Shown: positions 8,027-14,879, numbered from the stretch's first letter. The stretch is 14,879 bases of DNA from Ectocarpus siliculosus (GCA_000310025.1 FN649752.1:2959547-2974425); one strand, 5' to 3'. Made by a program: numbers and translations. The notes: generated from the sequence alone by a model not told the origin.

Positions 8027-8190
8027 TCCAGAGCGCCAGGTGTTCGCTGGAACAGAAAGCACCCCGAGCTCGTAGTTATCACTTCCAGAAAACGGCTGCT
8101 CAACGACGTGCAATCCACAGAAATCAGCAGCCTGTCCCAAAGTGGCAGCCAGTGGGAAATGGCGAAACAAATTAGAAATCATAGCGGCAG
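8013..8190 (+). CDS. Probable exon, basic unrecognised protein
   Basis: Plus strand. The proposed acceptor is ggccaccatag, and the donor GCGGCAG|GTATAAG is near consensus. The frame gives IVASSRAPGVRWNRKHPELV, then VITSRKRLLNDVQSTEISSL and SQSGSQWEMAKQIRNHSGR. It exits in phase 2. The sequence is basic with a short beta-like core (ELVVIT) and a helical end. The start is uncertain because ggcaag and ttccag just downstream are also usable AGs. The minus strand is open too but less protein-like. It probably belongs to the same plus-strand gene as 7437-7690. Confidence 0.45.
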
Positions 8191-9162
8191 GTATAAGATT
8201 AGATAGCGCTTGCCGCGGGCTGTGTACTCTTGTACAAATTTCTGTTCGCGGAGGGGGGCGAGAGGAGGGAACCAAGGCCTTAGGTGGGGGGGGAGATCGT
8301 CATCGCGTGCTATGTTAAAGGTACAGAACGGTTGCTCGCGATACGTTTGTGCCAACGTAGATAATAGTGGTACATTTGTATCGGTCATCAGCAGGAGCAA
8401 CAGCAGCAGCAGCAGCATGTCAAGGTTGATGTCTGCCGTGGAAGTGACAGAGCGGGCGAGCAGGCGAGATAAAGCTCCAAGCCTACAATGTAGCTCCATA
8501 CTCTGCTGCAGGGACGGCAAACGATATGTCTCTTTTAGCCTGACTATTGTGCTGGTGTTCTCACCGTCGTACAATTTTGTTGGCATTGTTCATCCCCAGT
8601 ATTCCTCTTTCCCCCTTTCCCCCCCAACCATATCGTCTAGGCGGTTTTGGGCGAAGGGGGTGCTGGGGTTAGCTATTGTGTATCACCCCCCATTTGTTTC
8701 TCTACCGTTCTTCATTTAAGCTTAACTACAGTAGTACATATAAAATATTTATGGTACGTTGGGTAGTCTGGAGTTCCCAGCAAAGGTATTGATGACATTT
8801 GTCTCGGTGGGAGCGCCTGAAAGTTTTATGCTCTTGTATGTCTCGTGAAGGGTTCGCCTTGCGGCACCAGTTCGACCACCGCCCTCATGTACGGCAGCGC
8901 ATGAGTACGGTGCGGCACAGAAAAAAGCAAAAGACGAATGATTGGTTCCACCCATTGCTCGAAAGAAACGCCATGGGAGAAAAAAAATGGTCATTATTGC
9001 GGCACAGATAGTAGAGTAGGAGTGGTGGTGGTGGTGCCACCGATGACAGCCGAGAGTACCAGCGGGGTGGCGAGAGTTTTTTTTTTTTTCTCGTGCTCGT
9101 TTCATTGGAGAGAGGAAGGTCAAAGACACTCATCATCCCTCTGACTGCCGGTTGATCCGCAG
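8191..9162. other. Unresolved stretch: intron(s), possibly with a missing exon
   Basis: The exon at 8190 exits in phase 2 but the exon at 9163 enters in phase 0, so at least one exon should lie between them if they share a gene. Candidates are a plus frame at about 8859-9010 (FALRHQFDHRPHVRQRM and on, after an acceptor-like tctcgtgaag) and the plus frame at 8210-8719, which holds a Ser run from (AGC)n at about 8397. Competing minus frames (for example LHETYKSIKLSGAPTETNV ending at a stop near 8750) prevent a call. Confidence 0.3.
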
Positions 9163-9540
9163 GCACTCGCTCCTCCTCCAAAGACCAACAACGGTCGACC
9201 CCTGCTGTGTAGAATTGTTTTCGACAAGGACCCTCCCCCCGTTCGAATCATCCACCGCACCTACCCCCCTCCCCTTCTCGTTCTGGGTCCAGCTCTGAAT
9301 ATTGCCTTTGAAACGAAGCGTGAAAAACCATTGTTAGCAGAAATAAATACCAAAATTTCATCCAAATATCTGTTTTTCAATGGGAGAAGGGAAGCCCACG
9401 AAACCCGACTTAGAAGAGCAGATGTATTGTTCTTAGCATGTGTCAAGATCCCTTCGCCAGTCGAGTTCTTAAAGAATGCTGCACCACGGAAGATCCGCTG
9501 CATGAATTTTCTTCAAACAGATCTTGTCTTCTTATTTTGA
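9163..9540 (+). CDS. Probable terminal exon, unrecognised protein
   Basis: Plus strand, about 125 codons without an ATG. It opens after an excellent 3' splice region: catcatccctctgactgccg, then ttgatccgcag. The frame is closed by a TGA at about 9141-9143, just upstream, and ends in a TGA at 9538-9540. It reads ALAPPPKTNNGRPLLCRIVF, DKDPPPVRIIHRTYPPPLLV, LGPALNIAFETKREKPLLAE, then INTKISSKYLFFNGRR and a basic/hydrophobic C-terminus. The beta-rich, Pro-punctuated first half and its length argue for a real exon. A strong donor, GAGAG|GTGCGT, follows the stop and would be intronless-UTR context only. A minus frame (SWASLLPLKNRYLDEILVFI) is also open and is the main rival. No family was recognised. 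Confidence 0.5.
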   Translation, partial: ALAPPPKTNNGRPLLCRIVFDKDPPPVRIIHRTYPPPLLVLGPALNIAFETKREKPLLAEINTKISSKYLFFNGRREAHETRLRRADVLFLACVKIPSPVEFLKNAAPRKIRCMNFLQTDLVFLF

Positions 9541-9544
9541 GAGG

Positions 9545-9570
9545 TGCGTAGAGGTATAACCTACTACGCA
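9545..9570. repeat. Hairpin just after the reading frame ending at 9540
   Basis: TGCGTAG (9545-9551) pairs with CTACGCA (9564-9570). Inside it GGT pairs with ACC across a small bulge. The hairpin starts five bases after the stop codon, so it would lie in the 3' untranslated region. It does not match the histone 3' stem-loop. Confidence 0.6.
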
Positions 9571-9750
9571 TTGGGCCGTCGCGTCGGAGACAAGCCCCCA
9601 AATCGTGGCTCTACAACTACTTTACAGAATTGATTTATTATTTGTTCTGCAACTCTTCCCGATTGGTCGTACGGCGTGTGTCGTGTGCGATTGCTGGGTG
9701 CCCCCTCAGCCGTTTTCGAATCAATCAGTCAAAGCCAAGAAGATTGATTG

Positions 9751-9933
9751 TCAACCAACTTTGTGTACTTTGCTGTAGTCCGGGAGGTATACAAGTTGGC
9801 GGTTCCAGTAAAGAACTGGGTGGTCCGAGGGTTCCAGCGGACGTGTAGTGTGCATTCGCAAGGAGAATAACTCGCGAGAATAGGAGGGTGCAGTATAACA
9901 GAAAGTCGGGGGCTTATAGAAATGCTCAATCAC
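9751..9933 (-). CDS. Possible terminal exon, minus strand
   Basis: The minus-strand frame includes RMHTTRPLEPSDHPVLYWNR and QLVYLPDYSKVHKVG before a TGA. The aromatic-rich end, VLYWNRQLVYLPDYSKVHKVG-type with D/Y/W spacing, looks like the C-terminus of an enzyme rather than random sequence. An acceptor-like tctcgcgag lies at about 9876. No upstream partner exon with matching phase was found in the next kilobase, and the plus strand is open too. Confidence 0.3.
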   Translation of the reverse strand: MIEHFYKPPTFCYTAPSYSRELFSLRMHTTRPLEPSDHPVLYWNRQLVYLPDYSKVHKVG

Positions 9934-10378
9934 TGGGAAGAATTTTCAGCATGGCCTCTCGAGACGCTCTTCCTCGCCCTTGCCTGTCATGTAAGAGAAT
10001 GCCAGTTCCGACCTCTTAGCGGCTGATGGGTGGCATGGCGCTTTGAAACAGCCAGAGCGGCGCATCAGAGAGTAAAGGTCGTGCGAGCGATGGAAATCTC
10101 CGTAATCTCCGTTGTCTCCTGATGTGCTAATCATCACGATAAAAAAATCTCGACAGTACATGTATTAAAGGGGGAGAAGTTTCCACAGCTGACCAGCCGT
10201 AGTTTGCGTTTTGTCTAGGCTCCATTTCTTTCTCATGTACTTACTGGGTCCGCTGAGATGGTGTATGGTGCTGCACCGGACATGTGTGCCAACTTCGGCA
10301 ACACTGCTGTACATGTGCCTGCATCTGCTGCTCCCTCGCGACGAGGAATCTTCTACACTATTTGACAAATGGGACCCC
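9934..10378. other. No supportable gene; contains a stray fragment of the downstream tandem unit
   Basis: Short frames on both strands lack conserved-looking content. At 10354-10370 the word tacactatttgacaaat matches the core of the 120-bp tandem unit that starts at 11024, some 650 bp further on. This indicates that the two repeat blocks share an origin. Confidence 0.4.
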
Positions 10379-11023
10379 CTTCCATGGAACGAAGTAGAAA
10401 CCAGCTTCCTGGAAGTAGACAAAACTTCCATGGAAGCTGCACGTTTTGACTTCCATGGAAGTGAAAATATTCACTTCCATGGAAGCGATAGCCACTTCCG
10501 TGGAAGTCGACACAAGAATGAATCCGCTTCCATGGAAGTCATGACTTCCATGGAAGTCTGACTTCCATGGAAGTCCCGTCAAAGTGGAATGGCTTCCATG
10601 GAAGTCGAACATTTGGCTTCCATGGAAGCTACTCAAAAGAGGATTTGTGCAGCTTCCATATGGAAGTGGTCTTACACTTCCATGGACGTCTTTCATGGAA
10701 GCTCTTGAGATAGCTTCCATGGAAGGAAGTCAACTGTGGTTAGGTTCGACTTCCATGGAAGTTACCCTCAAGCACTTCCATAGAAGCATATCCTTTGACT
10801 TCTTCCATGGAAGTGTCATGCGCATTATCGACTTCCATGGGAGTCACTCCTGAGCACTTCCATGGAAACCACACCTTGGTCTTCCATGGAAGTGTCATGC
10901 GCATTATCGACTTCCATGGGAGTCACTCCTGAGCACTTCCATGGAAACCACACCTTGGACTTCCATGGAAGTGTCATGCGCATTATCGACTTCCATGGAA
11001 GTCACCCCCATGCACTTCCATGG
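10379..11023. repeat. Array of interspersed CTTCCATGGAAG palindromes
   Basis: By eye there are 14 exact copies of the 12-bp palindrome CTTCCATGGAAG, many extended to 16 bp as GACTTCCATGGAAGTC. About a dozen more copies differ by one or two bases (cttccgtggaag, cttccatagaag, cttccatatggaag, cttccatgggag, cttccatggaaa). Spacers of about 3 to 45 nt differ from one another in the left part. Because the unit is its own complement, both strands yield recurring peptides (S-M-E-V and F-H-G-S), but frames shift between units and stops occur, so coding is unlikely. It could be a protein-binding array, a set of mobile palindromes or a satellite. Confidence 0.95.
10802..11023. repeat. Nested 79-bp tandem repeat, about 2.8 copies
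   Basis: Copies start at 10802, 10881 and 10960. Each contains three palindrome units: an exact CTTCCATGGAAG, a variant cttccatgggag and a variant cttccatggaaa (the third copy restores the exact form in the second slot). The word gtcatgcgcattatcga is the same in all three. The third copy ends directly at the start of the 120-bp array. Confidence 0.95.
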
Positions 11024-11430
11024 AAATTGCTCAACCCTTACACTATTTGACAAATAAATGTCTCCTCTCGCCAGCTTCCGTCCGTGGAAGTAGGCTTGAC
11101 TTCCACGACTTCCATAGAATGAGGCCAACGCTTCCACGACTTCCACGAAATTGCTCAACCCTTACACTATTTGACAAATGTCTCCTCTCGCCAGCTTCCG
11201 TCCGTTGAAGTAGGCTTGACTTCCACGACTTCCGTAGAATGAGACCAACGCTTCCACGACTTCCACGAAGAAATTGCTCAACCCTTACACTATTTGACAA
11301 ATGTCTCCTCTCGCCAGCTTCGTTCGGTGAAAGTAGGCTTGACTTCCACGACTTCCATAGAATGAGACCAACGCTTCCACGACTTCCACGAAATTGCTCA
11401 ACCCTTACACTATTCTGAAGCTTCTCCGAC
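11024..11430. repeat. Tandem array of 120-124 bp units, three copies plus a truncated fourth
   Basis: Units begin with aaattgctcaacccttacac at 11024, 11148, 11271 and 11391, giving lengths of 124, 123 and 120 bp. Each contains gtctcctctcgccagcttc, then a degenerate TTCC..GGAAG half-palindrome, then repeated cttccacgacttcca words. The fourth copy breaks off after cactatt. On the minus strand a frame stays open across the last three copies (11043-11453) and would encode about 40-residue repeats such as NSVRVEQFRGSRGSVGLIL. I rate it as repeat-derived rather than a gene. Confidence 0.95.
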
Positions 11431-11692
11431 CAACATCTCCGTGGAAGTTTCATTCGACTCCCCCAACCCGTTGCCCGTCCTGGCCCGAAATGCTGGTCTT
11501 GAGCTACAGTCAGTGCAAATCACGCGGAGTGTTGATTATGGTTCGGTGGGGAATCGCAGATCATGACCTCTCCCCGAGTTTGAGGAGCTCTCGCTTCCTG
11601 TGGCCGACAAGCGTCGCCCTTTTGTCCGCGTCGCCACCCAAACGCGGCGGTTGAACAGAAGAAGAGGGTCCGTGATGCAGTGCACCAAATAT
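11417..11692 (+). CDS. Coding-like sequence interrupted by one in-frame TGA
   Basis: Plus strand. From the end of the last tandem unit the frame reads EASPTNISVEVSFDSPNPLP, VLARNAGLELQSVQITRSVD and YGSVGNRRS. TGA follows at 11564-11566. The same frame then continues PLPEFEELSLPVADKRRPFV and RVATQTRRLNRRRGSV to a second TGA near 11711. Third positions are mostly G/C on both sides. A splice that removes the TGA would need an intron of only about 20-30 bp, which is implausible. Options are a pseudogene, a sequencing error, a recoded UGA, or two chance frames. An acceptor-like ttacactattctgaag precedes the segment. Family unknown; the first half has a beta-rich look. Confidence 0.4.
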
Positions 11693-11703
11693 TTTTTCAT
11701 TCA

Positions 11704-11833
11704 TTTTTCTTGCTGAGTGAGCGGGGCTTCCCGCCTTCTTCCTTGGTGGTTTGTATCCCCCAGGCTGCTGCTATGATGCACCACAGCGGGCATCTCGGAA
11801 GTATACTGTCTCTCTGTTTGTTTTTGTTGGGCA
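11704..11833. repeat. Diverged dispersed duplication, copy A
   Basis: Shares the order of blocks tttttcttgct, gagcggggcttccc, cctt, a ggtttgtat/ggttcgtat block, accacagcgggcatctc and a ctgtctctctgt-like tail with the copy at 12895-13017, about 1190 bp away. No frame on either strand is conserved between the two, so this is a noncoding repeat or mobile-element remnant. Confidence 0.85.
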
Positions 11834-12894
11834 CCCGTACGCGTCACTCATTCCCCCAAACGTGTACGGACAGCAACAATCATCGTTGCTCTCGTTCATG
11901 AGCATGTTTTCGGAATATGTACCTCTGCCGGCCTCTTGTGTGTCTTCGGTTTTTTGGGTGGTTTGCTTTGAGTTGAGCAGTGTTTCTGGACCGCATGTGG
12001 AGCAGGTTTTCCGGACCGCATGTCAACCACCGCGATCGCTGCCCCTGGTCTTGCTGCAGTACATGGTTCGGTGGTGTGGTGTGCATCTACACGCGGCTAC
12101 ACAGGTCTACGTCGAACATTGACGAGTTGACAAAAGTTGTGCAACTGCCGTCCCTCTTCACGTGGACTTGACTTTTACCCGTCCCTCCGCCCATCTCGCC
12201 CATGCTCGTAATGTTGTCGGTGTGTGTGTGCCGTAACTGCGAGAGAGCCGCAAGCCACCAACTGATGACGCTTTCCGTGTCACACACAGAGTGCAGATAG
12301 TTAGGCCACCTTCACCACGGAGGAGGAGGAAGCACGTACTATTGTACATACATACATACGCCTTCGCCCATAATAACTCTCTTCTCCTCTCTCCGTCCCT
12401 CCCCTCTCCGACTCTTCGAATACTTCCTCACTTCCATGTAATGTAATTAATTGTGGTTTGATGGGTCCGCGAAGCGTTTGTCTCCGGTTTATTGCGATTA
12501 CCGCTCTTCCTTGCCGCTGCCGATTTTTCGAGAGTACATGGGATGGACTCGAAGAAGAGCATTGATTGATTGATCGCCAACCTAGAAGAAGGGGTTCACG
12601 GCGGGCAAAGGACTTCCTCAATGTGTGTGTGTAACTTTGCTGCTTGGGATTCGAGAACTCCCTCACATTTTTTATCATGATCCTATCTCCAAGTATTTCA
12701 TCTATCTACTGCTGCTCTGCTGTTGCTGCTTTCTTTCGTCCCTCCGGGTCTCTCCGCGTATTATTATTGTGTTTTGTAACAGTTTGTTGGGGTCCGGTGG
12801 GTGGGTCCCCCCACCCCCCCCAAAATCTCCATTTTCACCTGTGTTGAACGGGAATATGTCCTTCAGATAGTTGCAGGTAGCAGCAATTTGTTTT
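11834..12894. other. No supportable gene between the two dispersed copies
   Basis: Frames on both strands are low-complexity or atypical. At about 11989 and 12014 the words ggaccgcatgt recur within 30 bp. A cttccatgtaatgtaatt word near 12431 and catacatacatac near 12345 are simple-sequence. A minus frame starting MGEMGGGTG ends at a donor-like GACGG|GTAAAA near 12175, too weak to call. Confidence 0.4.
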
Positions 12895-13017
12895 TTTTCT
12901 TGCTATGGGAGCGGGGCTTCCCACCTTGCTTGATGGTTCGTATATCTCACGCTGTTGTTCTTGTTGATGTACCACAGCGGGCATCTCCATACTGTTTCTC
13001 TGTCTGTTAGTGCTGGA
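12895..13017. repeat. Diverged dispersed duplication, copy B
   Basis: The counterpart of 11704-11833 in the same orientation. The 14-mer gagcggggcttccc and the 17-mer accacagcgggcatctc are exact matches. The flanking gatg...gcatc bases can pair in both copies (gatgc/gcatc in A, gatgt/gcatc with one G-T pair in B), which hints at a conserved hairpin, but the stem is short. Confidence 0.85.
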
Positions 13018-13291
13018 CAAGAACAATATTATTATTGTTGGATATATCCTTCTTTGCACCGCACCGGTGGCAGCCCCCACAACGCAAGTCGCGGCCCTCC
13101 TTCCACATAGATAGACCTAACTACTACTACTTAGACTGAACTACAATTATGTCGGAGGCCTGAGACGCAAGAAGAGTTCAACCATGTTGCACTCTAAAAG
13201 CAAGACGCTTTTTTTCGGTGCATCAGTTCGCGGTCGCCTTGAGACTTTTTTTTTTCGCCGGCTGTTGCCCGCTGCAGCAGGCCAGTCTCTG

Positions 13292-13316
13292 GATCACAGC
13301 GCCCCTGTCGCGAGCT
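13292..13316. repeat. Short direct duplication, copy 1
   Basis: gatcacagcgcccctgtcgc plus gagct, repeated at 13455-13479 with one mismatch, offset 163 bp. Both copies are preceded, some 40-50 bp upstream, by a T-run followed by cgcc or cggcc, so the duplicated unit is probably longer and degraded. Confidence 0.85.
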
Positions 13317-13454
13317 CGAAACTCCAAAGGAGAGTAGTTGCAGCACGGTGAATGCTCGCAACCACTATTATTTCAGTAAATCGTTTTTATTTGTTTTTAA
13401 ATGGGGTTTAAACTTTTTTTCGGCCGTCTTCGCCGACGTGCGTGCCACTCTCAC

Positions 13455-13479
13455 GATCACAGCGCCCCTTTCGCGAGCT
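13455..13479. repeat. Short direct duplication, copy 2
   Basis: The second copy of the 25-bp block at 13292. It lies inside a plus-strand open frame (13348-13734) that contains RAIDYKEGRAELHHREVRLK. I do not call the frame a gene because it has no supporting splice or phase evidence and begins in AT-rich low-complexity sequence. Confidence 0.85.
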
Positions 13480-13727
13480 ATAGACTACAAGGAAGGGCGA
13501 GCCGAGTTACACCACCGTGAAGTACGGCTAAAACTCCTGCATCCGGGCGCGTCTTGTACGCAAGGGACTTCAAGGGACTGTGATCTCAAAAGAATCACGC
13601 AGCTCACTGGACAAGATTTTGGAGAACGTCAACTCATAAATCATGACACATACTTGAAGTATAAGCATACATACAAGTACATACATACATGTAGCACAGA
13701 CTTTTTTTTGCCGCATGGTCTCATCTA

Positions 13728-13749
13728 TCTGTAGATAGATATCTACAGA
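13728..13749. repeat. Perfect 9-bp hairpin with 4-nt loop
   Basis: TCTGTAGAT (13728-13736) is complementary to ATCTACAGA (13741-13749) with loop AGAT. The overlapping ATCTATC-TGTA-GATAGAT offers an alternative, mutually exclusive stem. Confidence 0.85.
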
Positions 13750-13984
13750 CTGTCCTTCCTATCTAATATTATTTATGTGGCATGCATGTGCATGCATCCT
13801 GTCGCCTCCTCTAGCGTAAGCAACGCGAACTGGAATATGTGCATCGTGTGTATTGTCACCGCGCGGATGCGGTTACGTACTACGTACGTATGTATGTATA
13901 TGCCACACACACCCTCCAAGTTGCACAAAGTCTACAGCTCTAGCAAGGACGATTGGACACATAAATGTAGATTGATTGTTGTTC

Positions 13985-14012
13985 AGTTAGTTGTGGTACG
14001 CCACAACTAACT
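13985..14012. repeat. Perfect 12-bp hairpin with TACG loop
   Basis: AGTTAGTTGTGG (13985-13996) is the exact complement of CCACAACTAACT (14001-14012), separated only by TACG. As RNA this would be a UACG loop (UNCG type), though closed by a G-C pair rather than the especially stable C-G. No gene is assigned around it. Confidence 0.9.
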
Positions 14013-14099
14013 TTAGACTTAACTTGCTTTGTATTGAGCTTGAACATGCACGCAAATCTCACGGCATCATCAATTAATTGCTGCAAGTGCTGCAAGGTT

Positions 14100-14214
14100 G
14101 TAGGCTTATTAATATGTCTTCTGTAGTACTACTGTGAACACTGCTGCCGCTGTTGTTGTACTGCTGTTGTTGTATTGAAGGTGCTGCTGTAGACTGCGTA
14201 TGTATATATATACA
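14100..14214. repeat. CTG/TTG triplet-rich stretch ending in an AT palindrome
   Basis: Runs of ctgctg, ttgttg and gtagtactactg (14120-14193), then the 14-bp palindrome TGTATATATATACA at 14201-14214. The palindrome resembles a TATA-type element, but no gene start follows within the next 400 bp. Confidence 0.7.
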
Positions 14215-14271
14215 GACAGTTAAACAAGAGAGATCAACTTTTCGTGATACCACACCGTTTCTTCATGGAAA

Positions 14272-14600
14272 TTGCTGGAGTCAGAAGTAAAAATGTAAGT
14301 CTGTGCACAGTGAATGTGTTCTGGGTTGTGTGGAATAATTGCTGGAAGTTAGTCAGAAGTTAGAATATAGTTGTTGGAAGTTTAGTCAGAAGTTAGTCTG
14401 TGTAGAGTGAACGTTCTGGGTTGTGTAAACCATTTCATGGGATAATTGCTGGAAGTTACATAGAGTCAGAAGTTAGAATATTTGCTGTAAGTCACAAGTT
14501 AGTCTGTGCGGAGTGAAAGAAAGAGTGCAAATTTCGTCGAATGTTCCGTATTTCCTCTCCAAGCTAGTCAGAATTTAGTCTGTAAAGCGTGAAAGCGTGC
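14272..14600. repeat. Degenerate direct repeats upstream of the next gene
   Basis: Five units start with ttgctggaag or variants (14272, 14339, 14371, 14446, 14482), most followed by gtcagaagttag. Two longer matches share agtctgtg, then a purine-rich agtgaa and ttctgggttgtgt. Repeat character fades at about 14600, where the sequence becomes C-rich. Confidence 0.8.
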
Positions 14601-14688
14601 TCCAGCCCCACCGGCCGCACCCGCAGTCACTCTCATTTTCGATACCCTCCCCTCTCATCCCCGCATCGACCTTCAGCTGCAACACAAC

Positions 14689-14879
14689 ATGAACGCCCTC
14701 TCCCGTAGCTCCCCAGCAAAGCGTAAGTCCGCCCAGTCAGAGAGTCGTAGTGGAGAGTCCCGCCGCCCTGTACAAAAGGGCGACCCCAACTGTGGCCTTG
14801 CCCCGGGCCCGACTGCGACGACAGCGGTCACCTTAATCATTAACAAGCGCGACGGTAAAGGAAAGTTTGCCCCTTGCGA
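14689..14879 (+). CDS. Start of an unrecognised gene, cut by the window edge
   Basis: Plus strand, open for 63 codons and running off the end. The ATG sits after a C-rich leader (14603-14688) in the context acaacATGaac, with no upstream ATG in the leader after 14604. The N-terminus is basic and Ser-rich (MNALSRSSPAKRKSAQSESR), with a PAKRKS patch that could be a nuclear localisation signal. It continues SGESRRPVQKGDPNCGLAPG and ends AVTLIINKRDGKGKFAPC. Codon use is G/C-rich, unlike the AT-rich sequence before 14600. A perfect donor word, GTAAGT, occurs within codons 12-14 and could start an intron. The function is unknown; a mobile-element gag-like protein is possible but unsupported. Confidence 0.5.
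   Translation, partial: MNALSRSSPAKRKSAQSESRSGESRRPVQKGDPNCGLAPGPTATTAVTLIINKRDGKGKFAPC

Noticed and set aside
8210-8719. 169-codon plus frame with a Ser run
   Set aside because: The opposite strand is equally open and equally plausible; the Ser run is an AGC repeat.
10379-11023. Heat-shock element or STAT-type TTC..GAA binding sites
   Set aside because: Heat-shock elements need GAA/TTC at 2-bp spacing, whereas here TTC and GAA are 4 bp apart. A STAT6-like spacing would fit, but no STAT regulation is expected in an alga-like genome.
10211-11158. Open frames with recurring S-M-E-V and F-H-G-S peptides
   Set aside because: They arise from the palindromic repeat, which reads similarly on both strands. 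Frames change between units and no unit length favours one frame.
10379-11430. CRISPR array
   Set aside because: Repeats are 12-16 bp, spacers are irregular (about 3 to 45 nt), there are no cas-like genes, and the sequence is eukaryotic in character.
11751-12122. 123-codon plus frame overlapping the dispersed duplication
   Set aside because: The frame is not conserved in the second copy at 12895-13017 and the composition is Cys/Trp/Phe-rich without pattern.
13348-13734. 128-codon plus frame
   Set aside because: It begins in AT-rich low-complexity sequence and ends in a TACA repeat. Only the middle looks protein-like and nothing else supports it.

Overview
The window reads as nuclear DNA of a eukaryote with intron-rich genes. 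No long uninterrupted gene is present. Short GC-rich reading frames are bounded by AG acceptors and GT donors, several joined pairs keep reading phase, and simple repeats are abundant: a tetranucleotide microsatellite, CAG/CTG runs, G-runs and tandem arrays. The frequent CTG/CAG triplets and the repeated intron end gtctacag-cag suggest a brown alga or related stramenopile. That is an impression from composition, not a proof.

Positions 159-6342: a run of minus-strand coding segments. The best chain is 1931-2027 to 804-1117 to 159-370, where reading phase fits at both joins. A second chain, 4350-5125 to 4196-4251 to 4016-4082 to 3839-3898, also keeps phase at every join. A third pair is 6170-6342 to 6017-5845. 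The segments are rich in leucine/alanine helices that look like armadillo/HEAT repeats. They may be one long gene or two or three; I recognise no named family. Introns carry a roughly 43-copy TATG microsatellite and a 24-bp duplication.

Positions about 7350-9540: plus-strand coding segments (7437-7690, 8013-8190, 9163-9540), probably a divergently transcribed gene of unknown function, with missing middle exon(s).

Positions 10379-11430: the most striking part. Fourteen exact copies and about a dozen variants of the palindrome CTTCCATGGAAG lie in about 650 bp. They run into a nested 79-bp tandem repeat and then a tandem array of 120-124 bp units. The last truncated array unit runs straight into a plus-strand coding-like segment (11417-11692) that is open except for one in-frame TGA.

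Positions 11700-14880: mostly noncoding, with two diverged dispersed duplications, perfect hairpins, and a degenerate repeat cluster just before the start of a new plus-strand reading frame (14689) that runs off the window.

All gene calls are ab initio from splice sites, frames and residue composition. No similarity search was possible, so functions are left open.
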